Assembly (NCBI GenBank): GCA_002413385.1
Contig: DHWW01000218.1
Coordinates: 354 to 5,955 of the forward strand
Length of the DNA stretch: 5,602 nucleotides
Reading direction: 5' to 3'
Source of the DNA: Granulicella sp. UBA5172
GTDB taxonomy: Bacteria > Acidobacteriota > Terriglobia > Terriglobales > Acidobacteriaceae
In this document: piece by piece, positions 1 through 5,602 of the stretch
Layout: every line of letters begins with the position of its first letter
How positions within the stretch are numbered: position 1 is the first letter of the stretch
Made by a program: the position numbers and the translations under genes
Notes under the pieces: generated by a model
Told to the model about the DNA's origin: nothing
Seen by the model: only the letters and a program-made list of their open reading frames with translations
Databases searched by the model: none

Positions 1-425
1 GGGCCTACTTGTCTCACTCATCTTGGCACAGAGGGCGGCGGCGTTTTCCCGAGCGCTACACGCGAGCCGACATCGAGTTGCTGGCCACCGTCGATGAGGC
101 GCATGAGACGCTGAGCGGACCAGCCACACGGCGCATTCTGGAGCGCGAATTCGAGATCTATGGCAAGCCCGAGTATGCGCGGCTGGCGGCCATCTCGGTC
201 GCTCATCTTTATAACTTGCGCCATCACCAACGCTACCGCGAGCGGCTTCTCAACTACACGAAAACCCGCCCCACGACAGTGCAGATCGGCGAGCGGCGCA
301 AGCCTCAGCCGCACGGCCAGCCCGGTTTTTTGCGCCTGGACACGGTGCATCAAGGGGATCGGCCGGGAGGCGGAGCAAAGGGGCTTTATCACCTCAACGC
401 CGTCGATGAGGTCACGCAGTGGGAG
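1..425 (+). pseudogene. Truncated rve/DDE-type transposase (IS481/ISNCY-like integrase core)
   Basis: The reading frame is open from the window edge, and a TTG at 9 is the first possible start, so the usual N-terminal helix-turn-helix part is outside the window or lost. The visible protein has the region that precedes the catalytic core in this transposase group (RFPERYTRADIELLA, then LSGPATRRILE, then ISVAHLYNLR). It then enters the RNase H-like core with GFLRLDTVHQGD and LYHLNAVDEVTQWE. The Asp in LRLDT and the Asp in NAVDE are the first two acidic residues expected for the DDE triad. Similarity to the family stops at the Glu codon 423-425; the frame runs on to 617, but that tail is antisense to the neighbouring transposase and is not real protein. 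The third catalytic residue and the C-terminus are missing, so it should be inactive. The superfamily assignment is firm; the exact IS family is uncertain. Confidence 0.82.
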
Positions 426-628
426 CCCCACCGGACGGCGTCCATTGCCCGCCTTCGCATAGTGCGGCGCCGCCGGTGCCGCCGAACCGACCAGGCATCC
501 GCACCTGCACACCTCGGACACGCCCATCCGTCCGGCCAACGCAGAGCCGCGAGGTATTCGGCACAGGCCTCTTCGGTGCTAAATCTCTGCTCCAACTCCA
601 GCAATGTTCTCGGATAATCCTCACCCAT
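426..628 (-). pseudogene. N-terminal fragment of an IS1595-family transposase
   Basis: Read on the minus strand from an ATG at 628, the protein begins MGEDYPRTLLELEQRF, then EEACAEYLAALRWPDGW and a CPRC zinc-ribbon half. This is the characteristic start of IS1595-family transposases, in which an N-terminal zinc ribbon precedes an ISXO2-like DDE domain. A start at 640 (GTG, four codons earlier) is possible but fits the family less well. After ADAWSVRR the frame no longer makes family sense. The expected second Cys pair and the following QW segment appear in another frame (CEGGQWTPSGG), so a small indel lies near 456-461, and the first Cys of that pair reads Arg. Everything beyond about residue 70, including the whole catalytic domain, is missing where the fragment meets the other transposase remnant. 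It is a dead remnant. Confidence 0.82.
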
Positions 629-652
629 GGCCCCGAACACTATATCTTGGGG

Positions 653-676
653 CGGGTGGCGTCAAGTAAATATCCC
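653..676 (-). repeat. Probable outer end (terminal inverted repeat) of the IS1595-type element
   Basis: Read on the minus strand this segment starts GGGATATTTACTTGACGCC and lies about 25 bases upstream of the transposase start at 628, where an IS1595-type terminal repeat is expected. The partner end has been lost, so the repeat cannot be confirmed by pairing within the window, and no target duplication can be checked. The exact limits are approximate. Confidence 0.35.
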
Positions 677-681
677 TAATC

Positions 682-948
682 ATGAATGTCTCTCTCACCC
701 CTGAGCTCGAACAATTTGTATCCACCAAGGTCGGCTCTGGCCGTTACAACTCGGCCAGCGAAGTCGTATGCGAGGCTCTGAGGCTTCTCGAAGAGCATGA
801 TCAGGCGCGAGGTGCTCAGATCGCTGCGTTCAACCAAGAGCTCGGCCATCGGCTGGCATCCCTGGATCGCGGAGAGCGGATTGATCCGACAGCGGCGCGG
901 GAGAGAATTGAAAGCAAGTCTCGTGCACGGAGAAAGATCAGAGCATGA
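682..948 (+). CDS. parD: ParD-type (CopG/ribbon-helix-helix) antitoxin
   Basis: This 88-residue protein has the typical ParD N-terminus: MNVSLTPELEQFV forms the DNA-binding ribbon and start of helix 1, GRYNSASEVV is the conserved turn and second helix, and EALRLLEEHDQ continues into the dimerising helix. The C-terminal part (about residues 48-88, rich in Arg and Glu, with LASLDRGE) is the segment that in this family wraps the ParE toxin and blocks gyrase poisoning. The family also represses its own promoter. Length and sequence look complete. The ATG at 682 is the only sensible start because it begins the ribbon strand, yet no convincing Shine-Dalgarno sequence precedes it; an insertion-sequence end lies about five bases upstream. 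The stop overlaps the toxin start by four bases (ATGA), the usual coupled arrangement, but the toxin is destroyed, so this is an orphan antitoxin. Confidence 0.92.
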   Translation: MNVSLTPELEQFVSTKVGSGRYNSASEVVCEALRLLEEHDQARGAQIAAFNQELGHRLASLDRGERIDPTAARERIESKSRARRKIRA

Positions 949-990
949 ATCGGTACGTTCTGAGCGTTGCCGCTGAACTTTGATCTCGAT
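945..990 (+). pseudogene. parE: Remnant of a ParE-type toxin gene, N-terminal codons only
   Basis: An ATG at 945 overlaps the antitoxin stop in an ATGA arrangement and encodes MNRYVLSVAAEL before a TGA at 981-983. MxRYVLSxxAxxDLDEI is the usual beginning of RelE/ParE-superfamily toxins. Removing one T from the run at 979-981 gives AELDLD, which fits the family better, so the stop is probably the result of a one-base insertion. From about 990 the sequence belongs to an unrelated minus-strand gene, so roughly nine tenths of the toxin, including all residues needed for toxicity, is absent. The assignment rests on the antitoxin context plus a dozen residues. Confidence 0.7.
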
Positions 991-1247
991 GCGAGTTGGC
1001 CAACGTATACGGGTAGTTTGAGTGCGATGTAGAAGCGATAGAGGTCCTGCAGCAGGTCGCCGTCGCGTTCCAGTTCAAGCACTGTTTGATAGAGGTTTGC
1101 GACAGCGCGAATCTTCTCTTCCGGTTGACCCGGCGCTTCCGCTTCAAGGTATCGCGTGAAGACGTTTACCGGGAGATCGGGCGATAGCGTCAGTTTTGAT
1201 TGGAGCAATGGCTGCAGGTCTTTGGCGGGATCGAATGAACTCTGCAT
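990..1247 (-). pseudogene. 3'-truncated gene of unknown function
   Basis: The minus-strand frame starts at an ATG at 1247 and gives about 86 residues of natural-looking protein: MQSSFDPAKDLQPLLQSKLT, then LPVNVFTRYLE, PEEKIRAVANLYQTVLELERDG and LYRFYIALKLPVYVGQLA. It is mostly helical in appearance, has no signal peptide or membrane segment, and I do not recognise a family. The frame continues to 816, but beyond about 990 it only reads the antisense of the toxin and antitoxin genes, so the true C-terminal part has been lost at that junction. It begins nine bases after the stop of the small exported-protein gene, suggesting co-transcription with it. No strong ribosome binding site is visible. 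It could be the N-terminal part of a longer enzyme; nothing here identifies it. Confidence 0.6.
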
Positions 1248-1256
1248 AGAGTCGGC

Positions 1257-1598
1257 TCATCTTGCAACCTGCTCCGATGGCTCTGCCAGAAGAGACTGCT
1301 GATGTTTGACAAGATCCTGCAACGTGGCTGTATCGGGCGAGGTCTCCGGATAACAGGCGTTCGACGCGCCGCCCGTGCTGCGTGCAAGGATAATCTGGTA
1401 CGCCTGGACGGCAATGATGTTTGCCTCAACCAGTTGCGCGCGCCGCGAGGAGTTTGCTTGCTTGTTCGGGGCGAACGGTTTGGGGTAGTTGGCTTCAACC
1501 CTAGGCGCAATCAACAGGCAGGCAATTGCGAGGACGACACCTAAATATCGAAGAGCATGATTTATGACCGCGTTTTCGATTCGGCTTTGTCGGGACAT
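1257..1598 (-). CDS. Small exported protein of unknown function
   Basis: The chosen start is the ATG at 1598 because GAGGGAG lies just upstream on the minus strand at suitable spacing and because a typical signal sequence follows. The frame stays open upstream to 1901, but that part has no coding character. The predicted product has 113 residues: a polar start (MSRQSRIENAVINHALR), a hydrophobic core at about residues 19-31 (GVVLAIACLLIAP) and a plausible signal peptidase I site after VEA (residue 36). The mature part is about 77 residues, with segments AQLVEANIIAVQAYQIILA and TATLQDLVKHQQSLLAE and one Cys (residue 82). No known domain is recognised. It is the first gene of a probable two-gene minus-strand unit and is divergent from the DUF5107/TPR gene. 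Export is well supported by the sequence; the function is unknown. Confidence 0.68.
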   Translation of the reverse strand: MSRQSRIENAVINHALRYLGVVLAIACLLIAPRVEANYPKPFAPNKQANSSRRAQLVEANIIAVQAYQIILARSTGGASNACYPETSPDTATLQDLVKHQQSLLAEPSEQVAR

Positions 1599-1775
1599 TG
1601 GCTCCCTCGGTCTGTTTGGGAGGTTGACAAAACGCGCAACTTTGACAGAAAGTAAGTAAAAAGAATTTAGCATAACAAAAAGCAAGTAAGCAATGCGGCA
1701 AAACGTGATCCGCAGTTCCAGTCCACCAACTGGTTGTGCCCGAACCTGAGACATCGAAGTGATGAAGTGAGGTCT
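1599..1775. promoter_or_regulatory. Divergent intergenic region with candidate promoters for both directions
   Basis: This 177-base, relatively AT-rich stretch separates the small exported-protein gene from the DUF5107/TPR gene and must hold the promoters for both if they are expressed. On the plus strand there are two TTGACA hexamers, at 1624-1629 and 1642-1647, and a weak -10-like TAGCAT at 1668-1673 (spacing of 20 from the second, which is too long to be convincing). On the minus strand TGTTATGCT resembles an extended -10 box, with TATGCT on plus-strand positions 1669-1674, so the two candidate -10 boxes overlap. A GTGAGG at 1767-1772 could serve as ribosome binding site for the ATG at 1776. 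The individual boxes are tentative. Confidence 0.35.
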
Positions 1776-4463
1776 ATGAAGATAATCTCTGCCTGTGTTG
1801 TAGTGCTTGTGGGAACCCTGATTGTGGCGTGTGGGTCTGTTGCAGCTCAAGTGAAGGTCTGGACAGGTAGTGTCACGCTGCCGAGCTATGAGGAGGGACA
1901 ACCCGACCCCAACCCCCCGTTTGATACCTATTCGACAACCCAGTTCAGTTATCCCTACACGTTAAGAAAAAATCTTACGGGGCAGAAGGAGGAACACGTC
2001 TGGCGGGCGGTGTTTCTGGAGAATGAATACCTGAAGTGCACCGTGCTCCCCGATATCGGTGGCCACGTCTACACCTGCATCGACAAGATCAGCGGCCAGC
2101 CGATGTTCTATGCAAATCCCTCAATTAAGAAGGCAGAGATAGGCTATCGAGGTGCGTGGGCTGCGTTTGGTGTGGAGTTCAACTTTCCGGTTTCGCATAA
2201 CTGGGTTTCTATGTCGCCGGTTGATTTCGCATACGCAGCGCACCCGGATGGAAGCGCGTCGGTGTCGGTGGGCAATATCGATCGCGTGTACGGCATGCAG
2301 TGGGGAGTTGAGCTGGTTCTTCGGCCGGCCTCGACGCTGCTGGAAGAACGGGTCACGCTCTACAACCGGAGCGACGTTCGCCACCGTTACTACTGGTGGA
2401 ACAATGCGGGTATCCAGGTGTGGGACGATTCGCGTATCGAATACCCCATGCGCTTTGTGGCCTCGCATGGTTTTACGCAGGTCAATCACTGGCCCATCGC
2501 TCCAGATGGGAAGGACTTTAGCCTTATCAAAAATCAGACCGATGGGCCCGTGTCGTTTTTTGTGCATGGAAGCCATGAACCATTCATGGGTATCTGGAAT
2601 CCTGAGACGAAAACCGGCACAGTGCATTACGCCGAATACAGCGAATTGCCTGCGAAGAAGATATGGTCATGGGGATCGGATGCCTCCGGCCTGGCTTGGC
2701 GAAAAGCTCTCTCGGACAACAACAGCGCCTATGTTGAGGTGCAGGCGGGGGTGTTCCGCAATCAGGAGACGTATGCGTTTCTCGATCCAGGCCAGACTAT
2801 CCGCTTTAGCGAATACTGGATGCCGGTGCGTGGTACCGGGGGCATCTCTCGCGCGAACAAAGTAGGAGTTGTCTTTTTTCAATCACACGGCTCCGACGTG
2901 TCTGCCGCTCTCAATGTGAATGAGCGCATTCCCGGAGCGCAGATTAAGTTGATGCAAGATGCTCAGACTATCTGGAGTGGAACTGCCGACCTGGCACCGG
3001 AGAAGACGTGGTTTCATTCGGTGTCGGTCAAGGACCAGTCCGCGAAGGTGACTTTTGAACTGCGGGATAGTGAAGGGAAGATGCTGCTGCAGCATACTGA
3101 CGGCCAATACGATTGGGATCCGGAGTCGACGATCAACGTCGGTCCGCAGCAGATTTATAGCACTCCTGAGGCAGCCAGCAGGACGGAAGACGAATGGCTC
3201 AAGCTGGGCACAGATCAGGAGTTGAACGGAAAGACATTGCTTGCGCTTGAGACCTATCAAGAGGCGCTGGCGAAGTATCCTGACAGCCTCACCTTGCAAA
3301 TGGCGGCTGGACGACTGGCAACATCGCTACAGCACTTTGAGGAAGCAGAGAAGTCACTGCAAGCAGTACAGAAACGAGACACGCCGAATGCAGAGATCGC
3401 GTATTACCTTGGAATCGTCGAAGAGAGCCTGGGGCATATGCGCGAGGCCCAGGTTGCTTACGAGATTGCATTTCGCCAAGCTGAGTTCCGTGCGCGAGCA
3501 GCTGCACGGATTGCGGAGTTGCGAGCACGTCAGGGAGATTTACAAGGTGCGCAGAAATTTCTGAAAGACGCGGTGGACGCGGCTCCGCTGGACATCCGCG
3601 CGAAGGAGCAACTGGAGGCGATCACGCGAGCAGCAGGCGATATTATGCAAGCTGACAAGCTTGCACATCTTGACCTGGCAATGGAGCCGCTGAATGACTT
3701 TGCGAAAGAAGAGATAGGTGCGCCTGATCTGCCTCACCTGGCTGCCGATCCATATCGTGTTCTGCGAGTCGCTACTGAGTACATGAGCCTCGGGCTTTAC
3801 CAGAAAGCTCTGACCATGTTGGAACGAACCTATCCAAAGGTCCCCGCCGATGAGAGCGAGCCTGGATCGGTGCTGCCGCAGAAGAATCCTATGGTTCTCT
3901 ATTACGCTGCATACTGTAGGGCGAAGCTCGGTAACGGGTCCATGCGCAACTGGCAGATAGCAGAAGAGCTGTCGCCTAGCCTGGTATTTCCATCGTCGTC
4001 AATGGATCGGACCGTCCTGGAAGCGGCGCTTGCAGCTAACAGCAGCGACGCAACGGCGCAGTATCTGCTGGGAACGCTGCTCTTTTCCAAGGGGTTGTAC
4101 GACCCGGCGATGGAACACTGGACAGAGGCAAAGCGTCTTTCTCCAAAGATGCCTGTGCTTGACGCCGATAGGGGAAAAGCATGGCTGCATCTCAAAGATG
4201 ATCCGCAACGTGCGCTTGCGGCATTCCGCGAAGGCGTGGAGAACGATCCAACGAACGCCGATATTTATGTAGGCCTGGATGAAGCGATGAGTCTGACTGG
4301 TGTGTCGGCGAAGGAACGCGCTGCGGCGCTGGGGAGCTATCCATCCGCTGCGGGCAATACAGCGCCGGTCACCATGCCAGCGAATCTGGTTTATCAACTT
4401 GCTTTGACGCGGGCTGAAGCGGGGCAATACGACCAGGCGCTGGCACTCTTCAAGGATCGGTTC

Positions 4464-4466
4464 TAA
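4464..4466 (+). other. Premature in-frame TAA stop codon
   Basis: The TAA follows the codons for ALALFKDRF. The next in-frame codons read PSEEGGVSAEQV, the natural continuation of the TPR segment. A Phe-aromatic-Pro sequence is likely in intact relatives, and a single change from TAC or TAT (Tyr) would produce this stop. No frame change accompanies it. Confidence 0.85.
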
Positions 4467-4473
4467 CCAAGCG

Positions 4474-4487
4474 AAGAGGGCGGAGTG
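4474..4487 (+). promoter_or_regulatory. Possible restart site: AAGAGGG followed by GTG
   Basis: AAGAGGG (4474-4480) lies four bases before a GTG at 4485, in the same frame and 18 bases after the TAA. Ribosomes ending at the TAA could restart here and make a 164-residue C-terminal piece. That piece would lack a signal peptide and so would stay in the cytoplasm, apart from the exported part. The purine-rich stretch also simply encodes Glu-Glu-Gly, so it may be chance. Confidence 0.3.
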
Positions 4488-4993
4488 AGCGCGGAACAGG
4501 TTCTCTTCGAGATCAAACTTATGCAGGCTGAGGCAGAGGCTGCATCCGGACGCTGCACCAATATTGTAGAGTCTGCCAACCAACCAGACCTTGTAGTGAA
4601 TGGGGCGGCTGCGCAGGCGTACGTCAGAATGGCAGCCATTGCAAAGACCTGCCAGCATCCCCAACAGGCCGAGCAACTGCTACAGAAGGCTGCCGCCAGC
4701 AAAAACAGTGCAGATTCCGCGTGGGTGGCCAAGGCTGAAAAGCTACTGGGCACGTATGATGCCTCGCAACAGCAGCAAAAGCTGAAGGCGTTGGCTGATG
4801 CCGAACGCTCCACTGATACCAGCGCTTACACCGGATGGTGGTGGTACAGCATCGGTACTATCCAGGCTGCCCTGCATCGCCCCGATCAGGCAAAAGAGGC
4901 CTTCCATAAGGCTCTCTTGCTTCCCGATAGCTTGATGTCACATCATTTTTCCCGCGTCGCCATGGCAGATTCTGAGTAGCCCATGGACCGCCC

Positions 4994-5470
4994 TCAGACA
5001 GTGTGGAGACGCATGCGGCTGGCGGCTGGAAAAGAGACGACGCCATATCTAACTTGAAGGACCCCATGCTGGTTCGCGCGAACTTGTTGTGAGAGCAAAG
5101 GGACTCCGGGAGCAGCAGCATCTCCGGATGAAAGATTGCTGCCGGCAAGTTCGAGATCGTAGATCCGATCTGCTTCCAATCCCCCAACCCAAAGGGTATG
5201 GCAGGGAAATGAGGGAAGCGTCGCCTCAACATCATCAAGCGGCGCTTCTTGGGGACAAGGCCGCGATACCGGGCTCTCCGGTTGCAGCGCATCCGGCTCC
5301 GGCAATACCGGTGCCCTGAAGTAACTCAATGCTGAGGTGGCCCGTCTTTCCACGATCATTAATCTCAAACAGGTGCAGAAAGTGATCTTCCAGTTGAGGC
5401 GCAGAAGGTGAGACCTCCACCCTCCAGGCACCAGGGACGACGTTGCGGTGATTGGAGCGCTCGACCTCGG
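4994..5470 (-). pseudogene. C-terminal fragment of a probable heparinase II/III-like protein, frameshifted
   Basis: On the minus strand, two frames join into one plausible protein end. Frame one (5470 to about 5252) reads VERSNHRNVVPGAWRVEVSP, DHFLHLFEINDRGKTG and GTGIAGAGCAATGEPGIAALS. Frame two (about 5251 to 4994) reads QEAPLDDVEATLPSF, TLWVGGLEADRIYDLELAGS, APGVPLLSQQ and ANQHGVLQVRY and ends at a TGA at 4994-4996. Dropping one G from the GGGG run at 5251-5254 joins them. A W-R-V-E-V-SP strand followed by FLH(L/V)-type strands resembles the beta-sandwich C-terminus of heparinase II/III-like polysaccharide lyases, but this is recalled resemblance and another carbohydrate-active family is possible. 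The catalytic part should lie further upstream and is cut off by the IS21-type end at 5471. It converges with the DUF5107/TPR gene, with 14 bases between their stop codons. Confidence 0.5.
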
Positions 5471-5516
5471 TGGTCACCTCAAAAGCGGCCATACGTGGTC
5501 ACTTCAAAACCGGCCA
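5471..5516 (+). repeat. Tandem terminal repeats of an IS21-type element end
   Basis: Two 21-base copies lie at 5471-5491 and 5496-5516, with a period of 25 bases and only two mismatches (C/T and G/C). Both start TGGTCAC and end CGGCCA. IS21-family elements are known for several short repeats of this kind at their ends, beginning with TG, which bind the IstA transposase. The first copy marks the likely outer boundary, because the heparinase-like coding sequence stops making sense there. The opposite end is outside the window, so target duplication cannot be tested. Confidence 0.6.
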
Positions 5517-5594
5517 TAGAGATTGGCCTGAGACGTGGTTGTTTTACCTTGCCGCAGGGTGTTTGGGCAAGGCGTAGTTTAGGTCGTTGGAGTT
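5517..5594 (+). mobile_element. Leader region of the IS21-type element
   Basis: This non-coding stretch lies between the terminal repeats and the first possible element gene. It contains a seven-base inverted repeat, CCTTGCC at 5547-5553 and GGCAAGG at 5566-5572, with a 12-base loop. No T-run follows, so it is not a standard terminator; it may limit read-through transcription into the transposase gene or be chance. Confidence 0.35.
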
Positions 5595-5602
5595 ATGCCT
5601 GA
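5595..5602 (+). CDS. istA: Possible start of the IS21-type transposase gene, cut by the window edge
   Basis: An ATG at 5595 preceded by GGAG (5589-5592) begins a frame reading Met-Pro before the window ends. Its position about 80 bases inside the tandem terminal repeats is where istA starts in IS21-family elements. Only two codons are visible, so the call rests on context. Confidence 0.28.

Larger units (their letters stand above)
1776..4979 (+). pseudogene. Exported DUF5107-like / TPR protein gene, interrupted by an in-frame TAA
   Basis: The start is the ATG at 1776, with GTGAGG just upstream and a signal sequence (residues 1-24). This could be cut after SVAA, or the lipobox-like IVAC could make it a lipoprotein anchored at Cys19. 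Residues about 50-355 form a DUF5107-type, galactose-mutarotase-like beta domain: LPDIGGHVYTC (91-101), FNFPVSHNW (135-143), RYYWWNNAG (204-212), KIWSWG (295-300) and EYWMPV (346-351). A linker with beta-rich sequence follows, then TPR-like helical repeats from about residue 472, for example KTLLALETYQEALAKYPDS and AQYLLGTLLFSKGLYDPAMEHW. Codon 897 (4464-4466) is TAA. The same frame continues directly with PSEEGGVSAEQVLFE and about 170 residues of TPR-type sequence ending at 4979. Without the stop the product would be about 1066 residues. Such proteins are thought to act on or bind glycans outside the cytoplasm, but no activity can be read from the sequence. The N-terminal 896 residues could still be made. 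Confidence 0.85.

Noticed and set aside
426..617. Continuation of the plus-strand transposase frame to a stop at 617
   Set aside because: This part does not resemble the transposase family and is antisense to the IS1595-type N-terminus, which gives clear family sequence on the other strand.
816..989. C-terminal extension of the minus-strand gene through the toxin and antitoxin
   Set aside because: It is antisense to the well-supported ParD gene, so the open frame is incidental.
1599..1901. Longer N-terminus for the small exported protein, starting at 1901
   Set aside because: The upstream part has poor coding character, runs through the intergenic region and the start of the divergent gene, and would bury the signal peptide; the ATG at 1598 has a good ribosome binding site.
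2121..2865. Overlapping open frames on both strands inside the DUF5107 domain (2121-2627 minus, 2152-2865 plus)
   Set aside because: Both are alternative readings of a strongly supported domain and have no protein-family character of their own.
4464..4466. Recoding of the TAA as a special amino acid
   Set aside because: Selenocysteine uses TGA and pyrrolysine uses TAG; no downstream structure supports recoding, so a nonsense mutation or sequence error is simpler.
3999..4676. Minus-strand open frame of 225 codons
   Set aside because: It lies opposite the TPR region, has many Arg, Cys and His residues typical of antisense reading, and shows no recognisable motif.
5547..5572. Rho-independent terminator
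   Set aside because: The seven-base stem has a long 12-base loop and no following T-run on the plus strand.
5408..5602. Plus-strand open frame running through the IS21-type end
   Set aside because: It crosses the insertion boundary and is antisense to the heparinase-like fragment, so it cannot be a single natural gene.

Overview
The window looks like a degraded stretch of a bacterial chromosome, most likely from an acidobacterium (Terriglobia-like). That placement is an inference from the style of the proteins: a large exported DUF5107-type plus TPR protein, a heparinase-like enzyme and many insertion-sequence scraps. No rRNA or other marker gene is present to confirm it. I see no tRNA, rRNA or CRISPR array.

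Layout. Positions 1-425 hold part of an rve/DDE transposase on the plus strand. It stops abruptly against the N-terminal part of an IS1595-type transposase on the minus strand (about 426-628). The presumed outer end of that second element lies at about 653-676, directly before an intact ParD-type antitoxin gene (682-948). The partner ParE-type toxin survives only as its first dozen codons, which contain a frameshift, and it ends at about 990 against the cut-off 3' side of a minus-strand gene (990-1247). That gene and a small exported-protein gene (1257-1598) look like a minus-strand operon. A shared intergenic region (1599-1775) separates it from the divergent plus-strand gene.

The main gene is a long exported protein (1776-4979). 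It has a signal sequence, a DUF5107 / galactose-mutarotase-like domain and a TPR array. It is split by an in-frame TAA at 4464-4466, and the same frame continues with clearly homologous-looking TPR protein up to 4979. Fifteen bases further on, converging with it, is the C-terminal part of a probable heparinase II/III-like or related polysaccharide-degrading protein (minus strand, 4994-5470). That fragment has its own one-base frameshift and is cut at its 5' side by an IS21-type element end (from 5471), whose first transposase gene may start at 5595.

Taken together, the cellular genes suggest exported glycan handling, but only parD and the small exported-protein gene look undamaged. I do not see a new, intact multi-gene system. 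The notable signal is the density of inactivating events: one nonsense codon, three probable frameshifts and three or four rearrangement junctions in 5.6 kb. This means either real decay driven by insertion sequences, or base errors in a draft or metagenome assembly for the single-base changes.
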